Shown: positions 10,191-21,213, numbered from the stretch's first letter. The stretch: 64,000 nt of DNA from Davidsoniella eucalypti (GCA_004009845.1 RMBW01000016.1:62001-126000), one strand, 5' to 3'. A program made the numbers and translations. Notes: a model not told the origin generated them from the letters alone.

Positions 10191-10796
10191 TGACAAGAGA
10201 GAAAAGAATAAAGAATAGCTTCCATATTCAAAAATAAAGACAAGGGTTCCTCCAGGTCACTAATGCCAAGTACAGTATAGTATTTAGGCACCTTGTTGTC
10301 TCTATCTTTACAGTGTCTGCTTGGACCCCAACGTTGTTTTGTTATACAGTAAAACAGCCAGCAACTAATGCCGACGGTGAAGATTGATATGTTATCTAAC
10401 TGAGAAGCTATGACCATATATCATATTTACTACACAAATAACAATGATTAGTCCGATGCTGGTCACACCAGAAGCCTCAAGTTTGTTCCGAGTTTGCTGG
10501 GCCCAGAGTTTGCTAGGCCCGAGCAGCCTGGGGGTCGGAAGTACATCCTCCCATCCATGAATCTCTTAAGGCTGTATGTTTTCTAGTTCAAACAAGAACG
10601 CAATCTAATTATAAAAAAATGAAAATTTCGTCAATGGCAGCACAATGAGATGAGTTCATACTTATGATAAACAGAATGATTACCAGTACACTATCATTTT
10701 GTAAAATGAAGTTTTTTTTATTTTATACCTTGGTAACATTTGTAGGTCTGTATGAAAACCCCTCAGCGGTTCTTTGATCAACGTATTATTTTTCAT
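10191..10796 (+). repeat. Terminal repeat S of copy A
   Basis: It is the inverted partner of 7867-8457. It begins TGACAAGAGAGAAAAG and ends CGTATTATTTTTCAT. It includes the stretch around AACGTTGTTTTGTTATACAG that is shared by all seven S copies. Confidence 0.75.
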
Positions 10797-11223
10797 CAAT
10801 TTATTACGCATCATTGTACAATCTCACATGATTGATATGAAGAGTTCAACATCAACAAATAAACAAACAAATAAAATAGAGCCAAGTAGATACTTAAGGG
10901 AATTGCCTGAAGAACCAGTGGTCATACCGCCACTAAGAGCAGCAAAAACAAAGACAAAGAAAAAAAAACGAAGTAAAACATGAAAACACAAACATAGAAC
11001 AGTAAGTGTAAGAGACTAAGGCCTGATAGTATTAGCCAAGGCATGCCTTGTCGCTACTAGGGTATAACTATAAATAGGGATCAACTCCCTCCGGATATTA
11101 CTCTTAGTTTTCCTTTCTTCTTCATCGGTCTCAACTTATTTAGACCAATACGATACCTTTTTTCACAATCCTCGTACTCTCACAGTAAGGCAAATAAAAC
11201 TTGAAAAACAAAACTACACTCAA

Positions 11224-11280
11224 TCACCCTCCGCTGGACTTGTCTGGAGCAGGCCTTGTGGTCGTCACAACGTTGGCCAT
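11224..11280 (-). other. Conserved 18-codon micro-ORF (copy A)
   Basis: The ATG sits in a strong CCACCATGG context and the product reads MANVVTTTRPAPDKSSGG. Equivalent ORFs are at 31593-31649, 47438-47494 and 55133-55189, and a frame-broken version starts at 7568. The context and the intact frame in four copies are notable, but the short length means a leader peptide, a first exon or chance are all possible. Confidence 0.35.
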
Positions 11281-11699
11281 GGTGGCTGGATTAATCTAGA
11301 GGTAGATTACATTGAAAAAAAAAAAAAATCTGTTTTTCTTGGCGGTATCTTCTCCACTATTAGCATCTTTTTTTGGTTGTGAGGTTTTTTTTGTGCATTC
11401 CTTGTCTAATCTACCATCACATCAAATCTTAAAGTGTATTTTTGTTGTACACAATTGATTGTGAGTTCTTTGCTTTATCTTGATTGGTCGCTCCAACTTT
11501 ATTGTCCGATTGTAGGGTTACTACCGTAGTCAATAGGGGCTCTGTGATAGGGTTTACAACCCTTGTATTTTTTCCTTTTCTCGGAGACTTTTTCCCATAC
11601 ATACTTATAAGCAGTGATGGACCATACGTTTGAGGTACAATGTGGTAAAATTTTGAACCGTGATGATATTCTATGTCTAAGCTTACCATTACTTTCTTT

Positions 11700-12564
11700 A
11701 CTTAGCATTGTGCTTGATAGCATGACGGAGAACGGATTTACCAAGTCCATTTCCGCGGTACTTGGTCGGCGTAACGCATGCACGAATAAGCCGAGGGGGT
11801 GGTGGGACATGTGTAGGAAGTTGGCAGATATTTGAAGTCTCCGGAAACATTCGTACGATAGCTAGAGAGTACACTTCGTAGCTGCAGTAAATTGCAACAA
11901 ACGTATGTATCTTGGAAGGGGAGAGAGTAGCCGTAGTTTGTCGGGGCGTTGTCATTGTTTTTTGGTAGGAAAAGGTAATGTGGGAGATATCGGGATATAG
12001 GCTTGAATGGGAACGTGGTATGGTACAGGTAGAAATGTAGGCCATGGTGAGGATGAAATAAGTTGCTACACAGCCTACAAAGATACATATGTACAAACCG
12101 AGCGGAATATCCGTTTGGTAGCAAAACTGCATACAACACTTTGGCTGCTATGATGAACCAATGAATAGATAAGCAGCCTGGCGGAGCCCTGCTTGCTTTT
12201 GGCTATACTCTGCTGCCTGAGCAACGTTATGGACTATCTCGTCTATCAGTAGGAGGTTGTTGGTAGGTCCGATTAGAGTACCAAACGCAGCTTGACAGTC
12301 TTTTTTGGTTGGTCATTGTTACTCGCTTTGGGGATATTGTTTTTGTATGTAGATGTGGATGTAGATGTAGATATTGTTGGTGGAGGTAGTTTTTGCTTTT
12401 ATTTTGCGGGATTTGAATGATATGGCGCTGCGAGATTGACATTGGAGAATAAGCAATGCATGATCATATGACAATGAGGTCTCCTCTTCGTCTACTATAT
12501 TTCTCTCAAGAATGGATTCAGTGAAGGTTCTGGCGGAGTTGAGAGGTGCCTTTCTGCCATTCAA
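11700..12564 (-). pseudogene. Decayed protein-coding region of the repeat unit (copy A)
   Basis: This is the mirror of 6029-7121. A 133-codon frame (11738-12139) survives, including YVCCNLLQLRSVLS and SYTCPTT. The 3' part differs from copies 0, B and D: after about 11700 it continues with sequence shared only with copy C (around 45860-45960). It also carries an ATCTAC microsatellite near 12345-12375. Product unknown. Confidence 0.35.
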
Positions 12565-12672
12565 GTTTCATACGGAGTTTGCGAAAATGTCTAGATGCAT
12601 AATCTATCGTACAAAAGTTGTTTCATTGAAGTTGAGTTCACATGATTTGTGACTCAATTTATCACAGTGGCA

Positions 12673-12714
12673 GCCCAGGATATTCCCAGGATATGCCCAG
12701 GATATGCCCAGGAT
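12673..12714. repeat. Short tandem repeat, unit CCCAGGATATG
   Basis: Four near-perfect 11-bp units are present here. The matching place in the other copies has a single unit (for example GGAATATCCTGGGCTGCC near 29035). It is a copy-specific expansion. Confidence 0.7.
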
Positions 12715-13454
12715 ACTTTACAGCAGGAAAACCCCCTCAAGCGTATTGTGAGTGCAGAAATATGCCATAGGATTCAGCCAGGTGGCCTATTCAGGCTGAG
12801 TTGAGGCGATGTGTGTGTGGGTAAAATGTAAGAATTTAACTGCATGAACCTACTTTTGGAGGACCAATCACATCAATAATGGGTTCTTTTGCTATCTTTC
12901 ATCAGTGATTATAGGTGAAAATATGATATATTTCAGTGATCAAGATTTGCCTAGGCTCAGAGGTTAATAAAAAAGTCTGGATATTGGACAAATCATGGGA
13001 TCATATCGTAAAGACCCATTTTGTACTATCGTGACGGTTGTAAAAAAAATCTCTTGTGTGACAGAAAATTCCTAGTGTTCATCGTGTAAGCGAGCTTGAA
13101 TTTGATGTTGATGAGTGTTTGTCCCTCAAAAATATAATATTGAGAAAGTCTCAAAGATGTTGCCATGTTTGATTAGATCTATCTCTATTGATAAACAACC
13201 CAGTAATATTAATTCAAGCTGTCAAGGTGGCATCAGCACTCTGCATCTTTTATGATGTATGAGACGCACAAAATGCGGAATCCATTACTATGACATCCGT
13301 TATCCAATGTTCTATGAAATTTGGCATGGCTCGTGATTCTACTATCAGACCCGAGGATAGGGTATGGAGAATAGTTCAATGCTATGGTACATTCGAAGCT
13401 TAGAAGCCAGTGAAACATAAAGACATGTTCTTGGGCAGAAACAACAAGGTGTGC
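12715..13454. other. Non-coding part of copy A
   Basis: This is the conserved AT-rich repeat sequence that mirrors 5341-5900 and the 1-66 fragment. The uninterrupted junction that is broken in copy 0 lies at about 13360-13372. No gene is seen. Confidence 0.55.
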
Positions 13455-13985
13455 TTATAGAGTTGATAGCTTGGCACTTCTAAAGTTGCTCAGTGAAGTC
13501 AATATCTCAAAGCCCTATATATCGTCAGGCTTTCTTGGTAGAGTTTTTTTCAATAGAAGTTTGGACCGTCATGAACCTAATGCGCGCGTTTTAGAACTAG
13601 GTTAAATTACTACAAAGGTATGATTTTGAGTAGAAGAGCGAACGGCCAGTTACAGAGTCGATAGGGGTAGCATTGCCATAGTTCCTGAATGAAGCCGATG
13701 TTTCAAAGTCCTATATATCACAGCATTTTCTTGGCATGGGTTTATCTTGTTTATCATTGACTTTAAGGGCACGTTGTTGAGTGGGTTGCAGATTTGGTGT
13801 TTTTGGCACTGTCGAGGTCCCTAGATGAAGCCAATGTTTTAAAGTCCTTTAGATCACGAGTCTTTCTTGGTAGAGACAATAGGGGGTTAGTTGTAGAGTT
13901 AATAAAGTTGACATTGTCTTCGTTCTTGCATCAAGACATTACGCCCAAGTCCTTGGCATCGTGAGCTTTTCTTGGAAGGGTCTTG
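13455..13985. repeat. Degenerate internal array, about four units
   Basis: The same motif string recurs near 13460, 13655, 13800 and 13895: a GAGTTRATA-like start, a GGCATTGNC-like block, then GAAGCCRATGTTTNAAAGTCC or a variant, then ATATATC or AGATCACG, then TTTCTTGGNANGG. Spacing is irregular (about 95-195 bp). The same array lies in B (about 27740-28320), C (about 43800-44420) and D (about 57590-58110), so it predates the spread of the unit. Confidence 0.5.
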
Positions 13986-15887
13986 TAATTTATAGATGTG
14001 TACTTTGATAGTGATTGCTTCGTTATGTCTGAAAGTCTATTATTTTTGCTAATAGCGTAATGCCAAGCCTTTAGTAACGATTTCATGCCACGTTTCTTAT
14101 GTTTGACACTACATCACATCTTATATCCCATAGACATCTGTTAATTCATACCTCCAACACCCATTGGATATGACTATGTTTGAGGGATATTCGACAATGT
14201 TTACCGATCTTGCGAGAAATGTCTCGGCAGGAAGATTTATCACTATATTAGACTCTACGGGTGAGGTGTGGCAAAAGAGCATATGACACCATGTCTTTGG
14301 TTAGATCCGACACCCGTTTGTCACTGGGGTTGGGAAAGTGTTAGTCCCCGTGGCGAAGACCTCAATGAGATGGTACGAAGGGTGCCAATTCATAGTTTTA
14401 GACTGATCTTTAAGTTTAGATCCCATACGTAAGGGGGGTGGAAAAGGCAGCGGAGGTAATTACTACTGCTGGGCTCTGAAGTGATGTACTATGAAGTTCA
14501 TGCAAATAGCCTTCGAATACTCTTTGTAAAAAAATAGGAATTGCTGTTTGGAACGCAGCTTTGGCATCTTGTCAATTATAGCACATTTCGTGGTATGTCA
14601 GATGTAGATAGACAAAATATACCCTATTGAGCCTAATCTTCCATAGGGAACAGCTCATACAAGAATAAACCTAAGTGATTTAACTAAATAAGTAAATAAG
14701 TATTGTGATGTGGATGAGTTCCATCATTTTCGATGGGCCGTGCAAGATAGCTGAGATCTAGATCTGGATGTAAAATATGGCTGTTGAGCAGCGGGGTAGC
14801 GGTCTGGAGTCTCCTGCAGGCTAGAACTAAAAACAGACCTGCGCTATAGGTATAATAGAGAACAGCACAATTGACGATCAAGTTCCATGAGCATGGCACG
14901 ACCTTGAAATTGATTGAAGGTATGCCGTGTTGTGACTCTAAAGATGCGCAATAATTAACCCAAGAATACCAAGCTCATCACGAAGGGCTCTGGAAATTTA
15001 CACTGGTCCAGTTCCATTAGAAGATCTGACCTTGGATGGCAGAAAATGAGCAAATATGTTTTTCCAGCCAATTGATCAGTATGTTGTCCGAGTACTGGTT
15101 AATTTTAGTGTACTTCCAGTGTAAGTCAGTGTAAGTAGAAGGTGTATTATCCGGTAATTGTTGAGAACATGGTGGCATAAAGGTATCAATTAATATTTTC
15201 CAGACTCTACAAGGTACCTTAAGGGCCAAACTTGGGGTGGAGGTACATAAACATAGTGGGGCAAGGTGAAAGAGTACTTTGCTTTTCCTAATTGGGAAGC
15301 ACTGCCAAGAAATTTAGAACAAAGCTAAAATGTGGGGGGAAAAGTGGCAAAGTGCAGCAAGATATGGCAATATGGGCTATTGCAATTTGAGCGAGTTGTC
15401 TTGTCGGGAGAGCCAAAAAAGGCAGTAATGGGAAGCGGATAGACGGTAGTTTGTGCTGCTGTATTTGGGTTGTAGTCACGTTTATGTCAGGCAAACAGGC
15501 GCTGAAATCATCAAGCGAGACTCGATGACACCCTGCCAAGCTTTATTTAGCGGAACACCTAGAGACAATGCTTGACATGTTGTGCGACGTCTTGGCATTT
15601 CTTGGCATTGCAAAATAGACAACAAGCAACTCTATATGACTTCACGTCGTATCGTGCCCAGAATTTCACGACCGTATATCGCGAATTTTACAGCGAATTT
15701 TACAGCGAATTCGGCACAGCGTCTTTGGGGAAATAGCCCTACATTGTGGCGAGGACCGCAGCATAATTTGGGAATCCCAACAGTTGCGCTAAAGACTGCA
15801 CACTCAGTTATTGTTATCGGGTCTGGATTTCAGACTAGATAGGAGCCTGGCTCTTGTCTGCATTCGGCGATGCTGGTTTTAGAATAT
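13986..15887. other. Long non-coding part of copy A
   Basis: About 1.9 kb is strongly conserved among copies A-D. Open frames of 60-90 codons on either strand recur because the DNA is conserved, but they lack codon-like substitution patterns, introns or recognisable domains. The segment may hold cis-acting sequence of the element. I see no gene. Confidence 0.45.
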
Positions 15888-15952
15888 AAAAAAGAGATAT
15901 AACCGATATAATATATCCCATATAATATATTTGATACAATATATCCGCTTAT
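15888..15952. repeat. AT-rich minisatellite, unit about 15-16 bp (copy A)
   Basis: Units built on ATATAATATAT with an intervening CCG, CCC or TTG are repeated about three times. Copy B has about four units (25788-25862), while C (41925-41960) and D (60045-60075) have about one. Confidence 0.65.
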
Positions 15953-16277
15953 TATCTCGTAGACACCTGAAGTTAGCGCGAAAGGACTGGGGTCTAAGCC
16001 GCACTGATGATGGCCGGATTGGGCCTGAGTTACTGGCTTCTCATCCCCCGTAGTTGAATTGAACATGGCGGACAGTACCCTATGGCAGCGTATCTACGTA
16101 GTTACCCTCGTAGAAAGAGACTGACTCACAGTGTAAACATGATCGATATTGAGATTTATCCTGATATGCTATATCATATAGAAACTCGAGATGAGCATTG
16201 GAAAGGGCATGGTCTTCGGTAGTTACTGCTGCTGCTCTAAAGCCCACCCAGTAGAGGCAAGAGACACTGGCTAGTTC

Positions 16278-16478
16278 TCAAAACAGCAGTCCTGGTAGAG
16301 TGCTGCTGATGTCTGTTGTGGTTTCCAAATAGGGCGTCACTCCTACGTCAGTACTGTTTTGAGCAAACAAACCACGGGAAAACCATCCACTAGTCCACAA
16401 CAGCACTTCAAGATTATCCATATCCACTAGCCTCAACTTTATCTTGTTATCCACGCCGTCTAGGCTGAACAGGGTCAT
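16278..16478 (-). other. Small conserved open frame of unknown nature (copy A)
   Basis: The frame reads LDGVDNKIKLRLVDMDNLEV and continues ...LLWTSGWF to a stop. It is open in A, C (41409-41609 +) and D (60387-60587 -) but has a stop in B (the AAC AAG pair is AAC TAG near 25280). Only A has an ATG; C and D have TTG at that place. The frame is open for about 15 more codons upstream. It could be the last exon of a lost gene. Family not recognised. Confidence 0.25.
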
Positions 16479-16649
16479 GGCAATTTTGCCATCCGCCGTT
16501 CCGTTCTTGGACGTGTGTCTCTCAGTTCAACATGTATCTCTTAGTGTGTGTTAAAACTCGCCGCTCTCTAAGCCCCTCCTACTTCCGGCCTTTGCAGCAT
16601 CAGCTGCCATTGCTTCAAATTTCACTGACTTTAGCGTTCTTTAGAGACG

Positions 16650-17208
16650 TATAAATCAATGCCCAGTCACCCTCCGACTTTCTCTCAAAACTTTCTCGTT
16701 GACAAACCACAGACCATCGATAAAAGTCCATTTTTCCCTACACATCTTGTTCCCTTTACTACAGTGTTACATTTTCCATTGTGTCTATAAGTCCCTGGAG
16801 ATTGCTTCACTGTTTGAAGACATTGACTGCTGTAGAGTGTTCTACGTTTTTGTTCCTCCTCTTCCTGGCATTTTCGAACGCCATCCTCCTTTCTCTTGTT
16901 GGTGATCTTCACTCACCGGTTAGGTACGTTTCCCCTTCATCTTTCCACCTATTTACCGGCCTGATCTGGCTTTGATGAACATCAGAACTAATATGTCACT
17001 TCTAATTTAGTTGAAGGTCTCCAAACCTTTCTTTTTTGGCGTCTCTGTAATAGAACGCCATTAAAATATATTTTATCAGCCTCCTTCACTCACAGGCTAG
17101 GTACGTCTGCCCTGTATTCCTTCACCTTTTTCCCTTGCACTCTTTTACCACTGATCTGGCTATGGTGAGAACCATTGCTGACGTGTTACATCTTATTTAG
17201 AAATCAAG
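16650..17208 (+). promoter_or_regulatory. Promoter and two-intron leader of the zinc-finger gene (copy A)
   Basis: A TATA-like TATAAAT is at 16650-16656. The leader holds two putative introns: 16924-17010 (GTACGTTTCC donor, TCTAATTTAG acceptor) and 17101-17200 (GTACGTCTGC donor, branch GCTGAC, TCTTATTTAG acceptor). The second ends 8 bp before the ATG. The two introns and the exon sequence before each are related (CTCACNGGNTAGGTACGT, then GATCTGGCT), so an exon-intron block of about 180 bp appears to be duplicated. The same layout is in D (TATA 60759-60765, introns 61033-61119 and 61209-61308) and B (intron 2 at 24535-24634). Confidence 0.5.
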
Positions 17209-18267
17209 ATGGTCCGTCCTACAGATCTGGTCCGTCCTAGAGATCTGGTCTTGGACCTCAACAGTGCCGCAGGCCGGGAGTTGTTCCCCGATTTCCTCCC
17301 GGCGGGCACAGTCGATTCCACACTTTTGAGTGTGGGAAGTGAGACTGCGGCGGCAGTCTCTGGCGGGGCCGCGCAAGTCCCGCCCACGCCCAAGGTGGCT
17401 GATGACGCCGCGGCTAGCGAGAAGCCAGCCGCCTTGGAGGGTGAGTGGAATGTGGAAGACTTGTTCAGGGAGCCTGAAGGTTTCGACTGGACAGACATTT
17501 TGGATATCCCCCCTTCCCCTTCCATTTCCCCCCTCTTCGCCGCCCCCGCCATTGCCGCTCCAACAGTTGTCGATGCTGTTGAAGCCTTTGTCCCGCTTTG
17601 GCTTCCCGCACCTCCCGCCGCGCCTATTGAGGCTGCGGAGGCTGCGGAGGCTGTGGAGACGGCTCTGGCCCCAGCAGCCCCCGTGGCTGCTGATGAAACC
17701 AATGGCTCCACCGGTAGCCAGGAGGCTACGCCGACTGTGGCGGCTCGGACTCGAGTCCGACGCCCAGTAGCGGCGCGAGTCTTCCGGCCTGGTGCAGTCA
17801 TTGGCCAGCAGGTGGGAAGATATTCCCCACCACCTGCCGGGGGGATCTTCTCAGGGGCCCGGGTCTTCATCACCAGGATGACCGGGTTCCTGAAACACGC
17901 ACCTCTCCCACACAGCGGCCAACTGCCGCTGCGGAGAGATAATGGGAGCCGCTACTTGGAGTGCCCAATCTGCCAAGCGGCATTCGCTGTGCCCCCGAGG
18001 GTCTCGGATGCCGACGCAGCCAAGAGCGTGCGCACTAATGTGCGCAGACACTTCATGAACGTCCATATGGACGCTCGTGTTGCTTGTATCGCGTCCGGTC
18101 GTTGCGCCGACCGGGCCGATAATCTCAAGGCCCTGTGTGCAAAGCACGGATGCGTGCACACAGGGGCCAACGGAATGGTGTCTTCCTACCGCGACCCGGC
18201 AGGCACCGATGTTGCCGCTCACATGAAGGGCGGGTGGGGATCGTTTGTAACCCACTTCTCCTTGTGA
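17209..18267 (+). CDS. C2H2-like zinc-finger protein of the repeat unit (copy A)
   Basis: This is a 352-residue single-exon ORF, GC-rich in AT-rich surroundings. Residues about 76-100 (EGEWNVEDLFREPEGFDW) are acidic with regularly placed Trp/Phe/Leu, like transcription activation segments. Residues about 100-180 are Ala/Pro/Glu-rich and probably disordered, followed by a basic patch (ARTRVRRPVAARVFRP). The C-terminal third holds C252-x2-C255-x25-H281-x4-H286 (CPIC ... RRHFMNVH) and a second candidate metal cluster C293, C299, C310, H313, C315, H317. The start is the first ATG after the leader intron. Three other full-length copies differ by substitutions and in-frame indels only, which argues that the gene is or recently was functional. 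No integrase, transposase, RT or helicase motif is present. A nucleic-acid-binding or regulatory role for the element is inference. This copy is the most divergent of the four. Confidence 0.75.
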   Translation: MVRPTDLVRPRDLVLDLNSAAGRELFPDFLPAGTVDSTLLSVGSETAAAVSGGAAQVPPTPKVADDAAASEKPAALEGEWNVEDLFREPEGFDWTDILDIPPSPSISPLFAAPAIAAPTVVDAVEAFVPLWLPAPPAAPIEAAEAAEAVETALAPAAPVAADETNGSTGSQEATPTVAARTRVRRPVAARVFRPGAVIGQQVGRYSPPPAGGIFSGARVFITRMTGFLKHAPLPHSGQLPLRRDNGSRYLECPICQAAFAVPPRVSDADAAKSVRTNVRRHFMNVHMDARVACIASGRCADRADNLKALCAKHGCVHTGANGMVSSYRDPAGTDVAAHMKGGWGSFVTHFSL

Positions 18268-19522
18268 GCGACAACTTTGGTGCTCGGGATGTGATCTGAG
18301 CCCATGGCCATGGGTACTGGGCACCTACAGCTTGAAGACTGCTAGACTGCTTAGATCCTTGGCCATCGCCGGTGTAGATCATCCAGGAAAGACACATTCT
18401 TGTGCGTGTGTGCCATTGTTACCGAAGCATGGCACATTTGGGTATCTTTGGGTTGGAGTTTTGGTCTGGTGTTCTGGTTTTTGATATATTTCTTTGCATT
18501 TTTTACTGCATTCATGGGCTGTGGCACAACAGAAATACACACCCACAATATATTTTTTCCTTTCTTTCTTCAGCAATACTTCTATATCTCTCTATGCAAT
18601 GTGAAATGTGAAGTGATTCAAGACATGTCATCCAAATGCAAATAGAACATCATTTCAATAAGTTGGCACACTAAATTATGAAATAATGCCCTTCTAGAAA
18701 TGAACAGCAAACTAGTCTAGTACCCCAAACGCACAAAACTGAGCAACAGTCTACATGTCATGATACTTGCCGACCTCACCACTTTTTAGTCGTTACCTAC
18801 ACAACGAACAGCACTACAGTTTTGTGTCATAATTTTCTTTTCTAATTTCTCGTGCTGTATTATTCACTTACAACCCCTTCTACATAACAACAACTGATGT
18901 TTTTACCCAAAAAGAGATGCAGCAAAATAATCGGTGCCACGACTCTAATTAGTTATTCCAGAAATGCCAGTTTCTACCTAATTATATTCTAATATCTGAC
19001 TACATACCAACAAACATATAATTAACTTATTGGATCTTGAATCTAGCACACAAGTATGTAGAGATATCCAAAGATTTCTTTATGGATATGTACAACGTAC
19101 AACATGCCCACGACAATAACATATAAATGAGTGTAGTGAGATGTCTCTTTACATTATCACACCATCGTCATGTTTTCCCTGTGGAGACTTCACGTAACAC
19201 AGAACTGAAGCGCCGAATAAAGATCTATCCCATAGAATATCTCGACCAATAGTTAAGCTACACACATATATTGGTTAAAAAGTTCGTTGTGCGACCGAGG
19301 AATCTGGAAAATCAAGTTTTCGATCGCATCAAGTTTGATGCCGAGAATATCAGTCCCGTGCCAGGACCGTCGCTTTTGTGAGTCTTTCCTCTGGGGAATG
19401 GGGTTTTTTATATATATTTGTTTTTGTTGTTATCAGTGGAGGTACGGACTACTAGTTTTCTCGGGGGTTAGGGGCAGGTGTCGTCTTGCACATACAAAGC
19501 TATTCAGTTTGTTGAGCGGAGG
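18268..19522 (+). other. 3' flank of the zinc-finger gene in copy A
   Basis: This is non-coding DNA. A short minisatellite based on GGTTTGGGGTTCT lies at about 18450-18490; its unit number differs in every copy (see 23225-23275, 39375-39420 and 62565-62615). From 18600 to about 18880 the sequence is nearly identical to D. A and B lose their match at about 19240. Confidence 0.5.
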
Positions 19523-19528
19523 ACTTTA

Positions 19529-19948
19529 TGTTCAAGATACTTCAACAACGTATGTCAAAGACCACTTCAGCCTGGCTGGCCAGAACCGTGGGCATCCTGA
19601 TGGCTGAAACCCGAGTTGAGGCCAATTGGGTGACGGCGCAACACTCCCAGTCTGTCTCTCGGACTTGGGGAATCAAGACGAGGACGATTTCGCGGATAGT
19701 GAGGAGGGCTTCCTGGCCGGAGGAACATGTGAATGATGTTTTGATTGGGGTGTTGCTTTCTTTTGATGATTTTACAGCTGTGACAAGGTTTCTTTTTTTT
19801 CGCTCTTCTTGTTTCCTCTATATTGCTTTTACTGCTTCTTTCTACTATTTCCTCTACTATTACCTTTCTTTGCTTTGCACTTATCGCTACATTTCAACCT
19901 AGTCTTTACACTTTAAAATTGCCAAAACAACTTTAATATACAGGCACA
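19529..19948 (+). mobile_element. Probable solo LTR
   Basis: A 420-bp insertion begins TGTTCAAG and ends GGCACA. It is flanked by the direct repeat ACTTTA at 19523-19528 and 19949-19954. Copy D carries the empty site (GGACTTTAAATATC near 63667), which proves insertion after the copies separated. TG...CA ends and a 5-6 bp duplication are typical of LTR retrotransposons, and no internal genes remain. An open frame of 124 codons inside it has no recognised domain. The LTR family is unknown. Confidence 0.6.
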
Positions 19949-19954
19949 ACTTTA

Positions 19955-20510
19955 AATATCTGTTCGGGAATCAATCTGGGCGTCGTGATCTTACTGATTT
20001 AGGTAGATGTTAAATATAATCAAATCAAATCCCGTGCTGGGGCCGGGATACGGAGATGGAAACGGTACTACATATGTCGCGAATACGAAGAATGATAGCA
20101 AACGCAAAGGAGAGGTTGCAGATATTATTATCAACTCCTTTCCGCTCCTATCTCTTACATGGTCTTACCCAATTTGAGTTGGGATGTATTTCTAGATGGG
20201 GGACTTTGCCAAGGAGAATTACCAGTTGAAACTTGATGGATATAGTCAACTTAAGTCAAGCCAGTTGAAACTGACCAGCTAATGTAGATACGAAGTCTTT
20301 GACGTATAGAAAGCCATAAGAAGAAGGGCCTTGGTGGACTTGGACGACATTACTGAAAGACCATGTGGTCCGAGATTTACAGATGACCAAAAACAAGAAA
20401 GTAACATATCTGTTTTAAGTAGATATAGAATCTATTATAATTTATTTTTGTAACTCATGAGGAGCATGGAAGTTGTTAGTTTGAGCTGGGTATCTCAAGA
20501 AGATATTTAG
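19955..20510. other. End of copy A and A/B junction; no gene seen
   Basis: Up to about 20310 the sequence matches the last bases of the window in copy D. It then runs through AT-rich DNA to 20510. At 20511 the sequence shared by B and C begins with AGAGTCATTCCACG. Confidence 0.5.
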
Positions 20511-20621
20511 AGTCATTCCACGTTTTTGCAACCTCCAAAGTGCGCATTTCTATCACCTTTTTTGTCCTAAATCTCCCAAATTGACTTTTAACGCATCTGC
20601 CGAACTCCCACTCTTAGTCTC

Positions 20622-20879
20622 CTAAAAGTATACTTTGTGAAGCTTGGTACTCACTGCCTCTTTCAAAAGCCTTAAGCTCTTTTTTAGCACATGGCTATCT
20701 TCCAAACTATTTACCACAAAATTATAATACAGTACCACAAACATGACTATCATATATTCCACAGCTTCAAGAATATCGTTACCAAGTTTTGCGTCGCAAA
20801 ATTCGAACCCCATTATACCATCATTTATATCTGCAAAACATTCCTTCACAGTTTGTATATGTAATATAGAGTTATCCAT
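20622..20879 (-). CDS. Hypothetical 85-residue ORF in the B/C left flank
   Basis: An ATG-started ORF is kept at the same place in copy C (36552-36809), full length but with roughly ten replacements. It reads ...LGNDILEAVEYMIVMFVVLY... and ends TKLHKVYF. The centre is hydrophobic. A TATA-like ATAAATATT lies just upstream. I do not recognise it. It could be a fragment of a transposon protein, or an ORF retained by chance. The replacements are not mainly silent, which weakens the case for a gene. Confidence 0.25.
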   Translation of the reverse strand: MDNSILHIQTVKECFADINDGIMGFEFCDAKLGNDILEAVEYMIVMFVVLYYNFVVNSLEDSHVLKKSLRLLKEAVSTKLHKVYF

Positions 20880-21213
20880 AGCTATATGAAATATTTATGG
20901 GCATCACAACGGAAAAAAAAGAAACACTTCAACAAGTACTTCTAAAGCTTGGCCAAACAACAATGATCGTATTGCAGACCATTGTGCCTTGGTTGGGTTT
21001 ATTGACGGGAAACTATTTCACACAGAAAAAAAGGTCTCAAGAATCACTAGTTTCCTGGTTATTTATTGTACTATATATCTATACTGCTTCGCTTATATTC
21101 TCCAGGTATTTACAAGTTTTTATTTCCATGGCTACATCAAAGAATGTAAATATTGAAATTCACCTAGCCATGGTGAGTTCATAATCATATCTTTCGTATA
21201 ACTATCTGTATCA

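Larger units (their letters stand above)
10191..20440 (+). repeat. Copy A of the large repeat unit
   Basis: Contents from left to right are terminal repeat S (10191-10796), micro-ORF (11224-11280 -), decayed ORF region (11700-12564 -), non-coding DNA with an 11-bp tandem (12673-12714), a degenerate array (13455-13985), non-coding DNA (13986-16277), a small conserved frame (16278-16478 -), the zinc-finger gene (16650-18267), and a 3' flank. From about 10191 to about 19240 it is the mirror of copy B (32381 to about 22430). Beyond that it follows copy D instead and has no second S repeat, so its 3' end is not that of B and C. Confidence 0.8.

Noticed and set aside
14684..15842. Conserved frames of 70-86 codons in the long non-coding part, repeated in B, C and D
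   Set aside because: The DNA itself is conserved between recent copies, so conservation of frames is not independent evidence; indels between copies break them.
17193..17873. Antisense open frame of about 226-231 codons over every zinc-finger gene (also 23849-24538, 39999-40694, 61305-61994)
   Set aside because: It lies opposite the GC-rich Ala/Pro-coding half, where stop codons are rare by composition. It has no domain, no leader and no intron signals, and the sense strand has the conserved Cys/His core.
19528..19902. A 124-codon frame as a gene
   Set aside because: It lies wholly inside the 420-bp insertion with LTR-like ends, which is absent from copy D, and has no recognised domain.
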